The position numbers were made by a program, and so were the translations under genes. The notes below the pieces were generated by a model. The model was given only the letters and a program-made list of their open reading frames with translations, ran no database searches and was not told the DNA's origin. DNA of 64,000 nucleotides. It comes from an uncultured Alphaproteobacteria bacterium (GTDB lineage Bacteria > Pseudomonadota > Alphaproteobacteria > HIMB59). Where the stretch lies: NCBI GenBank assembly GCA_902610415.1, contig CACLVL010000002.1, forward strand, positions 1 to 64,000, read 5' to 3'. Positions 50,655-61,125 of the stretch are shown piece by piece. Each line of letters opens with the position of its first letter. Within the stretch, counting starts at the first letter, position 1.

Positions 50655-51935
50655 TTATTTAAATTCTGGGTAAGCTTCTGTGGTAAGTTCAGCTTTATCA
50701 AGACCTGAAGCTTCAGTTTCTTCAGATACTCTTAAACCAACTGTTCCCTTTAGGATGTAGAAGAATACACCACTTAAAGGCACAACTAATACAGCAGCTG
50801 CGATTATGCCAATCAATTGTACTAAGAAGTCACCTGCACCGAAGATACCTACAGCTAACGTTCCCCAAATACCTGCAACTAAGTGAGCAGAAATAGCTCC
50901 CACAACATCATCGATTTTCATTTTATCGAGCATTGGGATAGCAATTGTACAAAGAATACCACCTATCGCACCAACAATCATAGATAAGAAATGATTGGTC
51001 AAGTCAGGGCCAGCAGTAATAGCAACAAGACCAGCAATAGCACCATTAAGTGCGATTGATAAATCAATCTTCTTATACAATAATTGAGATAAAATAATTG
51101 CTGCAACAACACCACCACATGCAGCGATGTTAGTATTTACAACAACGATTGACATTGCAGATGCGTCTGCGGCACTACCTAAAGCTAGTTGTGATCCGCC
51201 ATTAAATCCAAACCATCCAAACCATAGGATAAAGGTACCTAGACATGCTAATGGCATATTTGCACCAGCAATTGGAGTTATTTTTCCATCAGAGCCGTAT
51301 TTTCCAGCTCTCGGGCCGAGGATTAAACATCCAGTTAGAGCCGCCCATCCACCAACTGAGTGAACAATTGTTGAACCTGCAAAATCAGAGAAGCCCATTT
51401 CTGTAAGCCATCCACCGCCCCAAGTCCATGCACCATAAATTGGATAAATAATTCCTGTCATAAACGCAGCAAATATCATAAAAGGCCACACTTTTATTCT
51501 CTCAGCACAAGCACCAGATACAATTGAAATAGCAGTTGCACAAAATACCATCTGGAAGAACCAATCCGATGCTAATGAGTAGCCACCCTCTTCTGCGGCA
51601 ACAGTCAAGTCGTCAGCTGTGTCGTAAAAAGCACCACCTAATGATCCTATATATCCTGAAACATCTACATACATTAGGCTGTATCCGATCAGATAAAACA
51701 TTATTCCTGCAATAGAGTATAATGCTATATTTTTTAATAAAATAGCCGATGTGTTTTTTTTACGAACAAATCCAGCTTCTAACATGGAAAAACCTAATGC
51801 CATGAACATCACTAAGACTCCACTAAAAACAAATAAAAATGTATTAAATACAAAAGCTGTTTCAGCAGAAACCTCTGCACTTGCTACTCCGGAGAGGAAC
51901 AAGGTAGGAATTAAAAAAGTTAATATTTTTTTCAT
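50655..51935 (-). CDS. amt: Ammonium transporter Amt
   Basis: Ammonium transporter signature region DFAGSTIVHSVGGWAALTGCLILGPR. Confidence 0.95.
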   Translation of the reverse strand: MKKILTFLIPTLFLSGVASAEVSAETAFVFNTFLFVFSGVLVMFMALGFSMLEAGFVRKKNTSAILLKNIALYSIAGIMFYLIGYSLMYVDVSGYIGSLGGAFYDTADDLTVAAEEGGYSLASDWFFQMVFCATAISIVSGACAERIKVWPFMIFAAFMTGIIYPIYGAWTWGGGWLTEMGFSDFAGSTIVHSVGGWAALTGCLILGPRAGKYGSDGKITPIAGANMPLACLGTFILWFGWFGFNGGSQLALGSAADASAMSIVVVNTNIAACGGVVAAIILSQLLYKKIDLSIALNGAIAGLVAITAGPDLTNHFLSMIVGAIGGILCTIAIPMLDKMKIDDVVGAISAHLVAGIWGTLAVGIFGAGDFLVQLIGIIAAAVLVVPLSGVFFYILKGTVGLRVSEETEASGLDKAELTTEAYPEFK

Positions 51936-51944
51936 ACGATCTCC

Positions 51945-52286
51945 TTATTTAATAGCCTCAGCGCCTCGTTCTCCAGTACGTATTCGGACAACATCCTGCA
52001 CTTCAGTTACATAAATTTTACCATCACCAATTTTTCCTGATTTAACTGCCTCAGAAATTGTAGTAATGACCTTTTCGGCGTCAGCAGAATCTACTAAAAC
52101 CTCTGCTCGAGATTTAGGAAGAAAATGTACCTCATATTCTGCGCCTCGGTACAGTTCGGTATGACCCTTTTGGCGCCCATATCCTTTTGCCTCAACAATA
52201 GTTAAACCTTGAATATCAACACCTGTAAGTGCCTGTCTCAAAGCTTCGACTTTGTCTGGCTTGATAATTGCTGTTATTAGTTTCAT
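51945..52286 (-). CDS. glnK: P-II family nitrogen regulatory protein (GlnK/GlnB)
   Basis: MKLITAIIKPDKVEALRQAL, YGRQKGHTELYRGAEY (T-loop Tyr). Confidence 0.95.
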   Translation of the reverse strand: MKLITAIIKPDKVEALRQALTGVDIQGLTIVEAKGYGRQKGHTELYRGAEYEVHFLPKSRAEVLVDSADAEKVITTISEAVKSGKIGDGKIYVTEVQDVVRIRTGERGAEAIK

Positions 52287-52423
52287 AAATACCTCTCTAT
52301 ATTTTGAGTAATAAAATATATAAATTCTGAATCAAAAAAAAAATAATGCTAAGAAGTTAACGAAACTATGCATCTAGTGAATATCAAAAGAAATTCAATA
52401 ATATCAACGATATTTCAATTTTA

Positions 52424-53593
52424 TCAAGAACTTGGAAGCGCTTTTTTAGGATCAAAGAAAGGCTTTTCTACTATTATTGCATCTCTGAGAACCCCATAAA
52501 TTTCAACTAATAATTTCATTCCTATTTCAGTGTAATTTTTATCAACCATAGCCAATGCTATATTTTTTTCTAATCGTGGTGAAAATACTGCGGAAGTTAC
52601 TTTTCCAATGCTTTTATCATCACAGAATATTTCCCAAAATATTGTGTTTGGTCCTGTCAAAGAATCTCCCTCTATTTCCAAGCCAATTTGCTTACGTTTT
52701 ATACCTTTTTTTTGAATTTCAATAAGTGCTTTTTTACCAATGAAATTAATGTCACTATCCAAAGATACTAATCTTTCAAGTCCCATTTCAAATGGGTTAG
52801 TATGTATATCTGCATCTGCGTGATATGACAACATACCTCCTTCGATACGGCGAATGCTTGATGTGTGACCAGGCTGAAGACCATATTCATTCCCTGCTAT
52901 CATGATCATTTCCCATAATTTATCTCCCTGAGATCCGTCTCGTAAAAATAATTCATATCCAAGTTCTGTAGACCATCCAGTACGAGATACAACTAAGGGA
53001 ATACCATCTAATTCTAGTTCTTTGAGCCAGTAATATTTTAAATCTCTTATGCTTTCTCCAAATAATTTCACCATAATCTCTCTTGACTTTGGTCCCTGTA
53101 GCTGAAGAGGTGAAACATCTGGTTCATTGATGCTAACATTTAGCCCTGAATTTACTGCAACACCTTGAGCCCAAAGTAAAATATCGCTATCAGATAGAGA
53201 TAACCAAAAATGATTTTCATCTAAACAAAGTAAGACAGGGTCATTGAGTATACCCCCTTTTTCGTTGGTAATTAGAACATATTTACACTGCCCTATAGAT
53301 AATTTGCTAAGATCACGAGGTGTAAGTAATTGAATAAACTGAAATGCATCAGGACCAGTTATCTCAACTTGTCTTTCAACTGCTACATCACATAAAATTG
53401 CATCATTAACTAAATTCCAAAAATTTTTCTCAGGGTCGCCAAAATCCCTTGGGATATACATGTGATTATAAACTGAAAAGCCAGTGGCCCCCCATCGAAC
53501 TGTAGCATCAAAAAATGGAGATTTTCTAATTTGAGTGCCAAATCCAAAATGTTTATTTGTATTTTTACTTTGCATCATAGTGGCTCCTTCCAT
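52424..53593 (-). CDS. GcvT-fold, DmdA-like aminomethyltransferase/demethylase paralog
   Basis: FSVYNHMYIPRDFGDPEKNFWNLVNDAILCDVAVERQVEITGPDAFQFIQLLTPRDL; homologous in layout to the dmdA product at 45374. Confidence 0.8.
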   Translation of the reverse strand: MEGATMMQSKNTNKHFGFGTQIRKSPFFDATVRWGATGFSVYNHMYIPRDFGDPEKNFWNLVNDAILCDVAVERQVEITGPDAFQFIQLLTPRDLSKLSIGQCKYVLITNEKGGILNDPVLLCLDENHFWLSLSDSDILLWAQGVAVNSGLNVSINEPDVSPLQLQGPKSREIMVKLFGESIRDLKYYWLKELELDGIPLVVSRTGWSTELGYELFLRDGSQGDKLWEMIMIAGNEYGLQPGHTSSIRRIEGGMLSYHADADIHTNPFEMGLERLVSLDSDINFIGKKALIEIQKKGIKRKQIGLEIEGDSLTGPNTIFWEIFCDDKSIGKVTSAVFSPRLEKNIALAMVDKNYTEIGMKLLVEIYGVLRDAIIVEKPFFDPKKALPSS

Positions 53594-54129
53594 TCGACTA
53601 AAAAAATTGCTTCATTTCTTCGAAGATTAGGAAGTGTAAAAGGACCATCATATGTAGCTTTAACAGCGGAACCTAGGACTTTTACATCATCGGCATTTAA
53701 TTTGTTTTTTAAAATTTCTCTATGTTTGTAAAAATTTTTATCAGAGGCAAAACCTGAGTATCTAATTACTGCAAAATACCCTGGTTCTATTGTCGAAATT
53801 TTTACTGATTTGTCTGAGGGTAAAGGTATCTCATTTTGTTGAAATCTATTGGGTAAGTAAAATTGCATAACAAACTTATTTTCAATTTCTGTAACATTAA
53901 CTGGTGTAGTCATTTCAATTTTTTGACTTTGTTTATTATTGCCTGATATATATTCAAAGAGTTTCTGAAATCCATTATTTTGATTAGAGTATTGTGTTTC
54001 TACTATTAAACGTTCCTCATAATATCGAATTTCATAAGTATCCGTTTGATAAACAACTCTATAGGGAGACTCACTGTAGGCCATCAAGTTTTGTACCATG
54101 AGTAACAACAATAGTAAGTATTTAATCAT
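53575..54129 (-). CDS. SOUL heme-binding family protein, exported
   Basis: MIKYLLLLLLMVQNLMAYSESPYRVVYQTDTYEIRYYEERLIVETQ...IEMTTPVNV. Confidence 0.85.
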   Translation of the reverse strand: MIKYLLLLLLMVQNLMAYSESPYRVVYQTDTYEIRYYEERLIVETQYSNQNNGFQKLFEYISGNNKQSQKIEMTTPVNVTEIENKFVMQFYLPNRFQQNEIPLPSDKSVKISTIEPGYFAVIRYSGFASDKNFYKHREILKNKLNADDVKVLGSAVKATYDGPFTLPNLRRNEAIFLVEWKEPL

Positions 54130-54658
54130 TGATAGATTGTGTTTCTGAATTAGAAACACCCCACAGTCTCTTATCTATAGGTATCCAACCTTTAACAGAG
54201 GATTTTTTACCATCTGGAATACTTATCTTTACCATTGTCTCATTTACCTCTAATAAGTTTACAATTTTTGGTGCAAGAATTAATCCTTTTTGAATAGTTA
54301 AGAGAGACTCAGGATCATAAGATCTCAGAGCGTATAATTCAGTATCCTCTAAGACTAACAAAGTTCTTTTTTTAGATAACTGATTATGTGCAATCCAACC
54401 CTGTATTCCATTAAATAACTCTATACGATACCAGTCAGTATATGAACTCCAACTATTCTGAAACTCTTCAATAACCCTCACTGGCATATTTTCTTCTGTG
54501 AGAAGAAATTTCTCTGTTTGCTTACTCAAATCTTGATTTTCTGGATAATGACGAAGCCAAGACTCATCATGAGCTAAAGACTTATAATAAGGGATGTGTT
54601 TATCTGTATAAGCAATTAATGGGATTATCAAAAAAAAGAGAATGAGTCTGATCATCAA
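54122..54658 (-). CDS. Exported bacterial SH3-domain protein
   Basis: Signal peptide; NMPVRVIEEFQNSWSSYTDWYRIELFNGIQGWIAHNQLSKKRTLLV. Confidence 0.75.
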   Translation of the reverse strand: MMIRLILFFLIIPLIAYTDKHIPYYKSLAHDESWLRHYPENQDLSKQTEKFLLTEENMPVRVIEEFQNSWSSYTDWYRIELFNGIQGWIAHNQLSKKRTLLVLEDTELYALRSYDPESLLTIQKGLILAPKIVNLLEVNETMVKISIPDGKKSSVKGWIPIDKRLWGVSNSETQSIND

Positions 54659-54660
54659 TT

Positions 54661-56319
54661 TTATCTTTGAGAATTCTGCCAGTTTGGATGAATATAGGGT
54701 TGTAGATTAGATGGAGCTAAAAGAGGTTTTCCTAAAATATGATCTGATGCTTTTTCACCAGTCATTATGGATGGTGCATTGAGATTTCCATTACAAATTT
54801 GAGGAAAAATTGAGGAGTCTGCTAGATATAAATTTGAAAAACCCTTAACTTTACAGTCATTTTGAACAACTGATGAAGGGTCATTTTCTGCTCCTATCTT
54901 ACAAGTGCCACATGGATGGTAAGCACTTTCACAGTTATTTTTTATAAATTCATCAAGTCCCTCATCTGATACAACATCATCTCCAGGTTGAATTTCACTT
55001 CCTTTATAAAGAGCTAATGCATCTTGGTTAAGAATTTCTCTGGAAAGCCTGAGTGATTTTCTAAAGTTTGGAAAATCCTCTTCATGAGACATATAATTAA
55101 ATTTTATTAAAGGTGCCTCAAAAGGGTTGCCAGACTTTAATTTCACAAATCCTCGAGATTTTGAGCGCATGGGTCCTACATGTAGTTGAAAACCATGTCC
55201 TTTACTTGGTGCTTTGCCATCATATCGTATTGCAACGGGAAGAAAATGGAATTGGATATCAGGATACGGGATATTTTTATCTGAACGAATAAATCCAAGT
55301 GTTTCAAATTGGTTTGTCGAGCCTGGTCCACTTTTAAGAAACATCCATTGCATACCGATTAGCAATTTAGAAAATGGGTTTAAGTACTTGTTAAGTGTTA
55401 CTGGTTGTAAACACTTCACTTGAAAATAAACTTCTAGATGATCTTGTAAATTTTTACCAACTCCAGGTAAATTTTTAATTACCTTAACTCCTATGCTTTT
55501 TAAATCATTAGCCTCTCCAATTCCTGACCTTTGGAGAATAGTTGGACTATTTATAGCGCCAGCTGATAAAACAACTCCGATATTGGCGTTAAAAATTTTT
55601 TTTTGGCCTTGATGAAATACTTCCACCCCTTTAGCCTTGTCTTCACTAAATATTATTTTATCGACTAAAACTTTAGTAATAAGTTCTACATTTTTCTTTG
55701 CTAATGCGGGTTTCAAATAAGCTTTAGCTGTTGAAAAACGTGAACCTTTCCAAACATTCATGTCAGCAGGCCCAAAGCCCTCCTGTCGAAAACCATTATA
55801 ATCTTCAGTATATGTATACCCTGCTTGTTCAGTTGCTTTTACAAACGCGTCATGTAAAGGATTATCTCTTTTGCCATGAGTTATATTTAAAGGACCTGAT
55901 TTCCCTCTAAATTCAGAATTTCCTCCATGGCTTGCTTCCATTCTTTGAAAATATGGAAGAACATCTGGATAATCCCAACCTTTCGCTCCGCTTTCTGCCC
56001 ATTGATTATAATCACCAGCATTTCCTCTTACATAAATCATTCCATTAATTGAGGAAGATCCTCCGATAACTTTACCTCGAGGACAGGCTAAAGACCTTCC
56101 GTTTAATGCTTGCTCTGGTTCAGCTTTATAACCCCAATCGAACTTATCCATGTTCATAGGGTAAGAGAGAGCAGCAGGCATTTGAATAAATGGACTTTTG
56201 TCTAGTCCACCAAATTCCAAAACTAGAATTTTTAACTTTGGGTTTTCCCCAAGCCTGTATGCTATTGTAGATCCTGCCGATCCAGAACCAATTACAATAT
56301 AATCAGGATTTTCAAACAT
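54661..56319 (-). CDS. GMC oxidoreductase, choline dehydrogenase-like
   Basis: DYIVIGSGSAGSTIAYRLGE, CPRGKVIGGSSSINGMIYVRGNAGDYNQWAE, AYHPCGTCKIG. Confidence 0.9.
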   Translation of the reverse strand: MFENPDYIVIGSGSAGSTIAYRLGENPKLKILVLEFGGLDKSPFIQMPAALSYPMNMDKFDWGYKAEPEQALNGRSLACPRGKVIGGSSSINGMIYVRGNAGDYNQWAESGAKGWDYPDVLPYFQRMEASHGGNSEFRGKSGPLNITHGKRDNPLHDAFVKATEQAGYTYTEDYNGFRQEGFGPADMNVWKGSRFSTAKAYLKPALAKKNVELITKVLVDKIIFSEDKAKGVEVFHQGQKKIFNANIGVVLSAGAINSPTILQRSGIGEANDLKSIGVKVIKNLPGVGKNLQDHLEVYFQVKCLQPVTLNKYLNPFSKLLIGMQWMFLKSGPGSTNQFETLGFIRSDKNIPYPDIQFHFLPVAIRYDGKAPSKGHGFQLHVGPMRSKSRGFVKLKSGNPFEAPLIKFNYMSHEEDFPNFRKSLRLSREILNQDALALYKGSEIQPGDDVVSDEGLDEFIKNNCESAYHPCGTCKIGAENDPSSVVQNDCKVKGFSNLYLADSSIFPQICNGNLNAPSIMTGEKASDHILGKPLLAPSNLQPYIHPNWQNSQR

Positions 56320-56377
56320 CTAAAATGAGTTAATAGGTTGTTTTAAAAAAAGTAAACTTCAAAAATCTATTTAAATT

Positions 56378-57811
56378 TTATCTATTCTGTCTGCTACCAT
56401 GTCTGATAAAAACATTTTTGGCCATCTTTTGATGCTCTGGGAGCTTCCTGATACTAAAAATTTTATCTCTTGCAAACTTTGCTGTTTTAGTGACATCTAC
56501 TATTGTTTCAAGGTTAGAGTCGTTAAATAAATTTTCATTATTAGATAGTTCAGGGGGTTTGAAAAAAAAGCTGGGTGGAAAATTATTATATTCAGGTAAT
56601 TGTGATTTTATAAATTTTGCCTCAGGGTCTTGATCTAAGGCTTGTTTATATGGATTATACATTCTGATTGTATTAATTCCGGTCGTTCCTGATTGCATTT
56701 GTAGCTGGCTGTAATGTATTCCCGGTTCAAAGTCAGTAAATAAGGCTGCAAGGCGTGGACCGAAATATCTCCAATCTAGCCAAAGATTATAGGACGCAAA
56801 AGAGGCTAGCATTGCCCTCATTCTAAAATTAATCCATCCATGATTTCGAAGATAAATCATACATGCATCTATAAAATGCACGCCTGTTTTTCCCTCTATC
56901 CAAGCATCTAATTTTCTAGAATCTTTCTCACGTATTTGGTCATAAACTGGAATAAAACTCTCGTGCTCGATTGATGGTTGGTCCTCTAATTTTTGGATAA
57001 AATGTGATCTCCAATGTAAACGAGATAAAAAAGAATTTATAGAATTAGAGAAATTTTTATTAGTCAATTGTATGTTTTCTTTTTTTTGATTAGCCTCTTG
57101 GAAGACTGAACGATGCGATATCGTCCCGTACGTCAAATGAGTCGATAATCTTGAGCAACTTTTTTCTGCACTTATAGGACTAGACATCTCAAATTGATAG
57201 TTTTCACCTCTTCTGTTGAGAAAAGTGCTTAATAATTTTTCTGCCTCTTCTGAGCCACCTTTCTGTCTATTAGGGCAAGGAGTCGAGTCGTAGAAATTTT
57301 TTGGTAAATCGTAATTTTTTAATCCTAAATTAATCGATTGTTTAATGATGGGTAAATTTGGATATCTAAGTATATCCTTTCTGAAAAATTTCGCCCATTG
57401 ATTTCTATCATGACGTCCACGTCTTACACCCGGATAGGCACACTCAATCCAATGAATATCATTTTGGAGAAAAAAAGATTTTAATTTTTTATCTCTTTCA
57501 AAAGTCCATTTGATTCCTGTTTCTTGTTCGCTTATAACACTATCAAAATTATATTTATCCTTTAAAAACTTAAATATCTCTAAGGCATCTCCATATAAAA
57601 TATTTAAATGTAAATTATTTTTTGTTAATTGGTATTGAAGATCTTTTAAGCTGTCTAGAGTAAATTGCCATTGTCTTAAAGACATATCCTTTTGTTTCCA
57701 GAGCTCAGGTTCAATTATATAAATTAAGATCGATTTTTTATCCTCATCGATTAAGATTTCGTTATCCTTATACCTTAAATTTTTTTTAAACCAGACAACT
57801 CTATTTGACAT
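56378..57811 (-). CDS. Cryptochrome/DNA photolyase family protein
   Basis: VVWFKKNLRYKDNEIL; HGWINFRMRAMLASFASYNLWLDWR; GTTGINTIRMYNPYKQA. Confidence 0.9.
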   Translation of the reverse strand: MSNRVVWFKKNLRYKDNEILIDEDKKSILIYIIEPELWKQKDMSLRQWQFTLDSLKDLQYQLTKNNLHLNILYGDALEIFKFLKDKYNFDSVISEQETGIKWTFERDKKLKSFFLQNDIHWIECAYPGVRRGRHDRNQWAKFFRKDILRYPNLPIIKQSINLGLKNYDLPKNFYDSTPCPNRQKGGSEEAEKLLSTFLNRRGENYQFEMSSPISAEKSCSRLSTHLTYGTISHRSVFQEANQKKENIQLTNKNFSNSINSFLSRLHWRSHFIQKLEDQPSIEHESFIPVYDQIREKDSRKLDAWIEGKTGVHFIDACMIYLRNHGWINFRMRAMLASFASYNLWLDWRYFGPRLAALFTDFEPGIHYSQLQMQSGTTGINTIRMYNPYKQALDQDPEAKFIKSQLPEYNNFPPSFFFKPPELSNNENLFNDSNLETIVDVTKTAKFARDKIFSIRKLPEHQKMAKNVFIRHGSRQNR

Positions 57812-57817
57812 CTGTAA

Positions 57818-58579
57818 TTAATCTTTGATTTTAAAACCCTTAGAAAAAATATAAATAATTGCAGTGATATTAAGTATTAGGAATGTAAATATCATAATTA
57901 GACTTGTGGTAATGCTTACGTCAGCCATTTCATAAAAGCTCCATCGAAAGCCACTCACTAAATAAAGCACGGGATTTACAAGGGACACATTCTGCCAAAA
58001 TTCTGGTAACCAATTTATGGAGTATAATGAACCACCAAGAAAAACAAGTGGGGATAAAATAAGAGTAGGAAATATTGAGAGTTCTTCCCAATTAGTTGAC
58101 AACATTCCAATTAAAAAACCAAGTAAACTAAAAGTTAAAGATGTTAAAACAAGCATCAGGATCATCGCAAATGGGTGCATAATATAAATTTCAACAAAAA
58201 ATAAACCTGTTGCCAAAATTAAGCTCCCCAGAATTATAGATTTAGTGGTAGCTGCTCCGACAAAACCAATAACGATTTCTGTAGTTGATAAAGGTGCGGC
58301 ATAAATTTCATTAATAGTGCCTAAAAATTTAGGAAAAAAAATTCCAGACGAAGCGTTTGAAACACTCTGTGTAAGTAAGGCTAACATTATCATACCTGGA
58401 ACTATGAAAGATCCATATGAAATATCCTCAATTACAGGTATTCGGCTACCAATTGCTGCACCAAATACAACAAAATATAAAGAGGAGGAGATAACAGGAG
58501 AAAATATACTTTGAACTGTTGTCCTTCTCATACGGTCCATTTCATGCAAGTAAATTGCTATGATACCTGTCCAATTCAT
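57818..58579 (-). CDS. ABC-2 type transporter permease
   Basis: IYLHEMDRMRRTTVQSIFSPVISSSLYFVVFGAAIG. Confidence 0.88.
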   Translation of the reverse strand: MNWTGIIAIYLHEMDRMRRTTVQSIFSPVISSSLYFVVFGAAIGSRIPVIEDISYGSFIVPGMIMLALLTQSVSNASSGIFFPKFLGTINEIYAAPLSTTEIVIGFVGAATTKSIILGSLILATGLFFVEIYIMHPFAMILMLVLTSLTFSLLGFLIGMLSTNWEELSIFPTLILSPLVFLGGSLYSINWLPEFWQNVSLVNPVLYLVSGFRWSFYEMADVSITTSLIMIFTFLILNITAIIYIFSKGFKIKD

Positions 58580-59505
58580 GCGCTTTCCTCCAATAATTTT
58601 TCAAATATTGTCTCTAAAGATGTCTGGGAGGAATTTAAATCTTTTAGTTTAAGCCCAGCTGATTTTATATCTTGAAGCAGTGCGGTAATACCTGTTGAGG
58701 ACCCCTGAGAGTCATAAGTATAGGTTAATGAAATATTATTATTCATCTTAAGATTGTACGTTCCAAGAGAAGATGGGATTTCATTAAAGGGCTCTTGAAA
58801 TTCTATGGTTAAATTCTTTTGGCCCATTTTCTGCATTAAATCATTTTTATTATCTGTAATTATTATTTCACCATTATTTATCACAGAAACTCTATCAGAA
58901 ATTGCCTCTGCCTCTTCGATGTAATGTGTTGTAAGGATTATTGTTACGCCCTTTTCTTTTAATTCTCTAACTGCTCTCCACATGTCTCTTCGCAAATTAA
59001 TATCAACACCTGCAGTGGGTTCATCTAAAAATAATATTTTTGGTTCATGACTTAGGGCTTTGGCGATCAAAGCTCTTTTCTTCATACCCCCAGAAAGCTC
59101 TCGAAGTTTACTATCTTTTTTATCCCAAAGACTGAGGTCTCTTAAAATTTTTTCAATAAAAGCAGGATCTTTTTTCTTGCCATAAAGGCCTCTAGTGTAA
59201 GATACGTTTTGAAAAACTTTTTCAAAAGCCTCTAAATGAAGTTCTTGGGGCACAAGTCCAATCATAGACCTTGTTCTTCTATAGTCTTTTACTACATCGT
59301 AACCATCAACTGTAATGCTACCAGAGGTTGGCAAGACTATACCACATATTGCATTAATGAGTGTAGTTTTTCCAGCACCATTGGGGCCCAAGAGTGCTAA
59401 AATTTCACCTCTTTGAATTTCCAAATTAACTCCCTTGAGAGCCTCTAGGCCTCCATGAAATGATTTTTTTAAATTCTCAATTTTAATTAGAATATCTGCT
59501 GACAT
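58576..59505 (-). CDS. ABC transporter ATP-binding protein (ABC-2 exporter)
   Basis: LLGPNGAGKTTLINAICGI, LSGGMKKRALIAKAL, ILFLDEPTAGVD. Confidence 0.93.
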   Translation of the reverse strand: MSADILIKIENLKKSFHGGLEALKGVNLEIQRGEILALLGPNGAGKTTLINAICGIVLPTSGSITVDGYDVVKDYRRTRSMIGLVPQELHLEAFEKVFQNVSYTRGLYGKKKDPAFIEKILRDLSLWDKKDSKLRELSGGMKKRALIAKALSHEPKILFLDEPTAGVDINLRRDMWRAVRELKEKGVTIILTTHYIEEAEAISDRVSVINNGEIIITDNKNDLMQKMGQKNLTIEFQEPFNEIPSSLGTYNLKMNNNISLTYTYDSQGSSTGITALLQDIKSAGLKLKDLNSSQTSLETIFEKLLEESA

Positions 59506-59542
59506 AATTAGATTGCGTACAGTATATTATAAGTCAATAACA

Positions 59543-60442
59543 TCAAGATAGTTTATCTGTAACTTTTATTTTTTTACTTTTTTCAATTAAGTACGTACTG
59601 ATCAAAACAGCAATCAATGCCACTATTATTTTATAAGTTATTTTTTCATTTAAAAAGAGATAGCCAAATATTAGGCCAAATATTGGGATGATGTAGGCAA
59701 CTTGAGATTGAAATACTAACCCATTATTTTTAAGAATATAAAATCTCATTAGCCACGCAATCGCAGTAGCAACAATTCCCAGATAAATAAGAGAAATTGT
59801 AGCGTTCAAAGAGGGTCTTAATTCTGTTGGATTTTCGAAGATAAACATAATAGGGAGTAAGATAATTACAGCCCATATTAGAATACTAGAGGTGAGTACT
59901 TCATTTTTTATATGTTTTAGCTTAAGTGAAAACAAACCGCCAATGGTGTAACAAACTGGGCCTAAAATTACCATAAATGCATAGAAGATATTTGATTGAT
60001 TAATTAAAATATTATCTGAGAACAGATAAACAATCCCTAGAAAGCCAATTAGGATTCCAAGGAATTTTAAAAGATTAATTTTTTCATTTTGAATAAACAA
60101 ATGACCCAATATTGTTGCTGCGATAGGAGCTGTGGACATCAAGATAGCAGCTAGATTACTTTGAACTTTTACTATTCCAAATGAGATAAAAAAAAAAGGT
60201 AGAACTAAATTTACAAATCCTATAGTTGCATACCATAGCCAGTTTTCTCCAAATGCTTCAATAGAAATTTTTCTAATCCAACAGTAAATAAGCATTACGA
60301 TTGCAGCAAAAAAAATTCTACCAAAAGCAAGGGCCATTGGAGTATAACTCTCTGAGGCGATTTTAATATTAAAGAAGGCGCTACCCCATATACCAGCTAA
60401 TACAAATAATAGTATAAAATCTTTAAGAGACGCTTTATGCAT
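59543..60442 (-). CDS. EamA/DMT family transporter
   Basis: 10-TM EamA repeat organisation. Confidence 0.85.
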   Translation of the reverse strand: MHKASLKDFILLFVLAGIWGSAFFNIKIASESYTPMALAFGRIFFAAIVMLIYCWIRKISIEAFGENWLWYATIGFVNLVLPFFFISFGIVKVQSNLAAILMSTAPIAATILGHLFIQNEKINLLKFLGILIGFLGIVYLFSDNILINQSNIFYAFMVILGPVCYTIGGLFSLKLKHIKNEVLTSSILIWAVIILLPIMFIFENPTELRPSLNATISLIYLGIVATAIAWLMRFYILKNNGLVFQSQVAYIIPIFGLIFGYLFLNEKITYKIIVALIAVLISTYLIEKSKKIKVTDKLS

Positions 60443-61125
60443 TATATAAGAGTAAACTGAACACGCTTATTCATTTTTCCTTTACTCTCATATTTAATAA
60501 ATTTAAATTCTCCAATCTCACTAGTATTAGCTACATGAGTCCCCCCACATGGCTGTAAATCAATATCACCAATTTTAACTAAACGAATTTTATCATTTGT
60601 TCTTGGAGGTTTGACAGAAAGTGTGCGAACCAATTCAGGTTTTTGATCAAGCTCTTCATTTGTAATCCACTGATACGTAATCGAGTGAGATTGTTGAATA
60701 AATTCATTAATAATTTTGTTTAACATTTCAAATTCAAATGTTTCCTCTCCTAAATCAAAATCCAATCGGCTTTTTTCTAAACCAATTGAACCTCCAGTAA
60801 CATAATAAGGTAATGCTGCGCACAAAAGATGCATAGTGGTGTGCATCTTCATTAAACGATAACGATGATCCCAATCGATATGCCCTTTGATATCCCCCGA
60901 AAGATCACTAATTTCAGTTTCAACAACATGAGCTATACCTAATTCATGCTTAATTGTATTGATAACATTGAATTTTTGATCATTGATTTCCAATATTCCT
61001 TTATCTCCAGGTTGCCCACCGCTTTGGGCATAAAAAGAGCTATCTTGAGTGATGATTTTGTCTTCCTCAACTAATACAATTTTCTCTTCAAAATTCTTGA
61101 TGTAACTATTTTTAAGGTAAATCAT
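60442..61125 (-). CDS. AlaX-like alanyl-tRNA editing protein
   Basis: FYAQSGGQPGDKG, MKMHTTMHLLCAAL, QPCGGTHVANTSEIG. Confidence 0.88.
   Translation of the reverse strand: MIYLKNSYIKNFEEKIVLVEEDKIITQDSSFYAQSGGQPGDKGILEINDQKFNVINTIKHELGIAHVVETEISDLSGDIKGHIDWDHRYRLMKMHTTMHLLCAALPYYVTGGSIGLEKSRLDFDLGEETFEFEMLNKIINEFIQQSHSITYQWITNEELDQKPELVRTLSVKPPRTNDKIRLVKIGDIDLQPCGGTHVANTSEIGEFKFIKYESKGKMNKRVQFTLI

Noticed and set aside
51127-51363. 78-aa plus-strand ORF antisense to amt
   Set aside because: Shadow ORF of a strongly conserved gene; no protein features.
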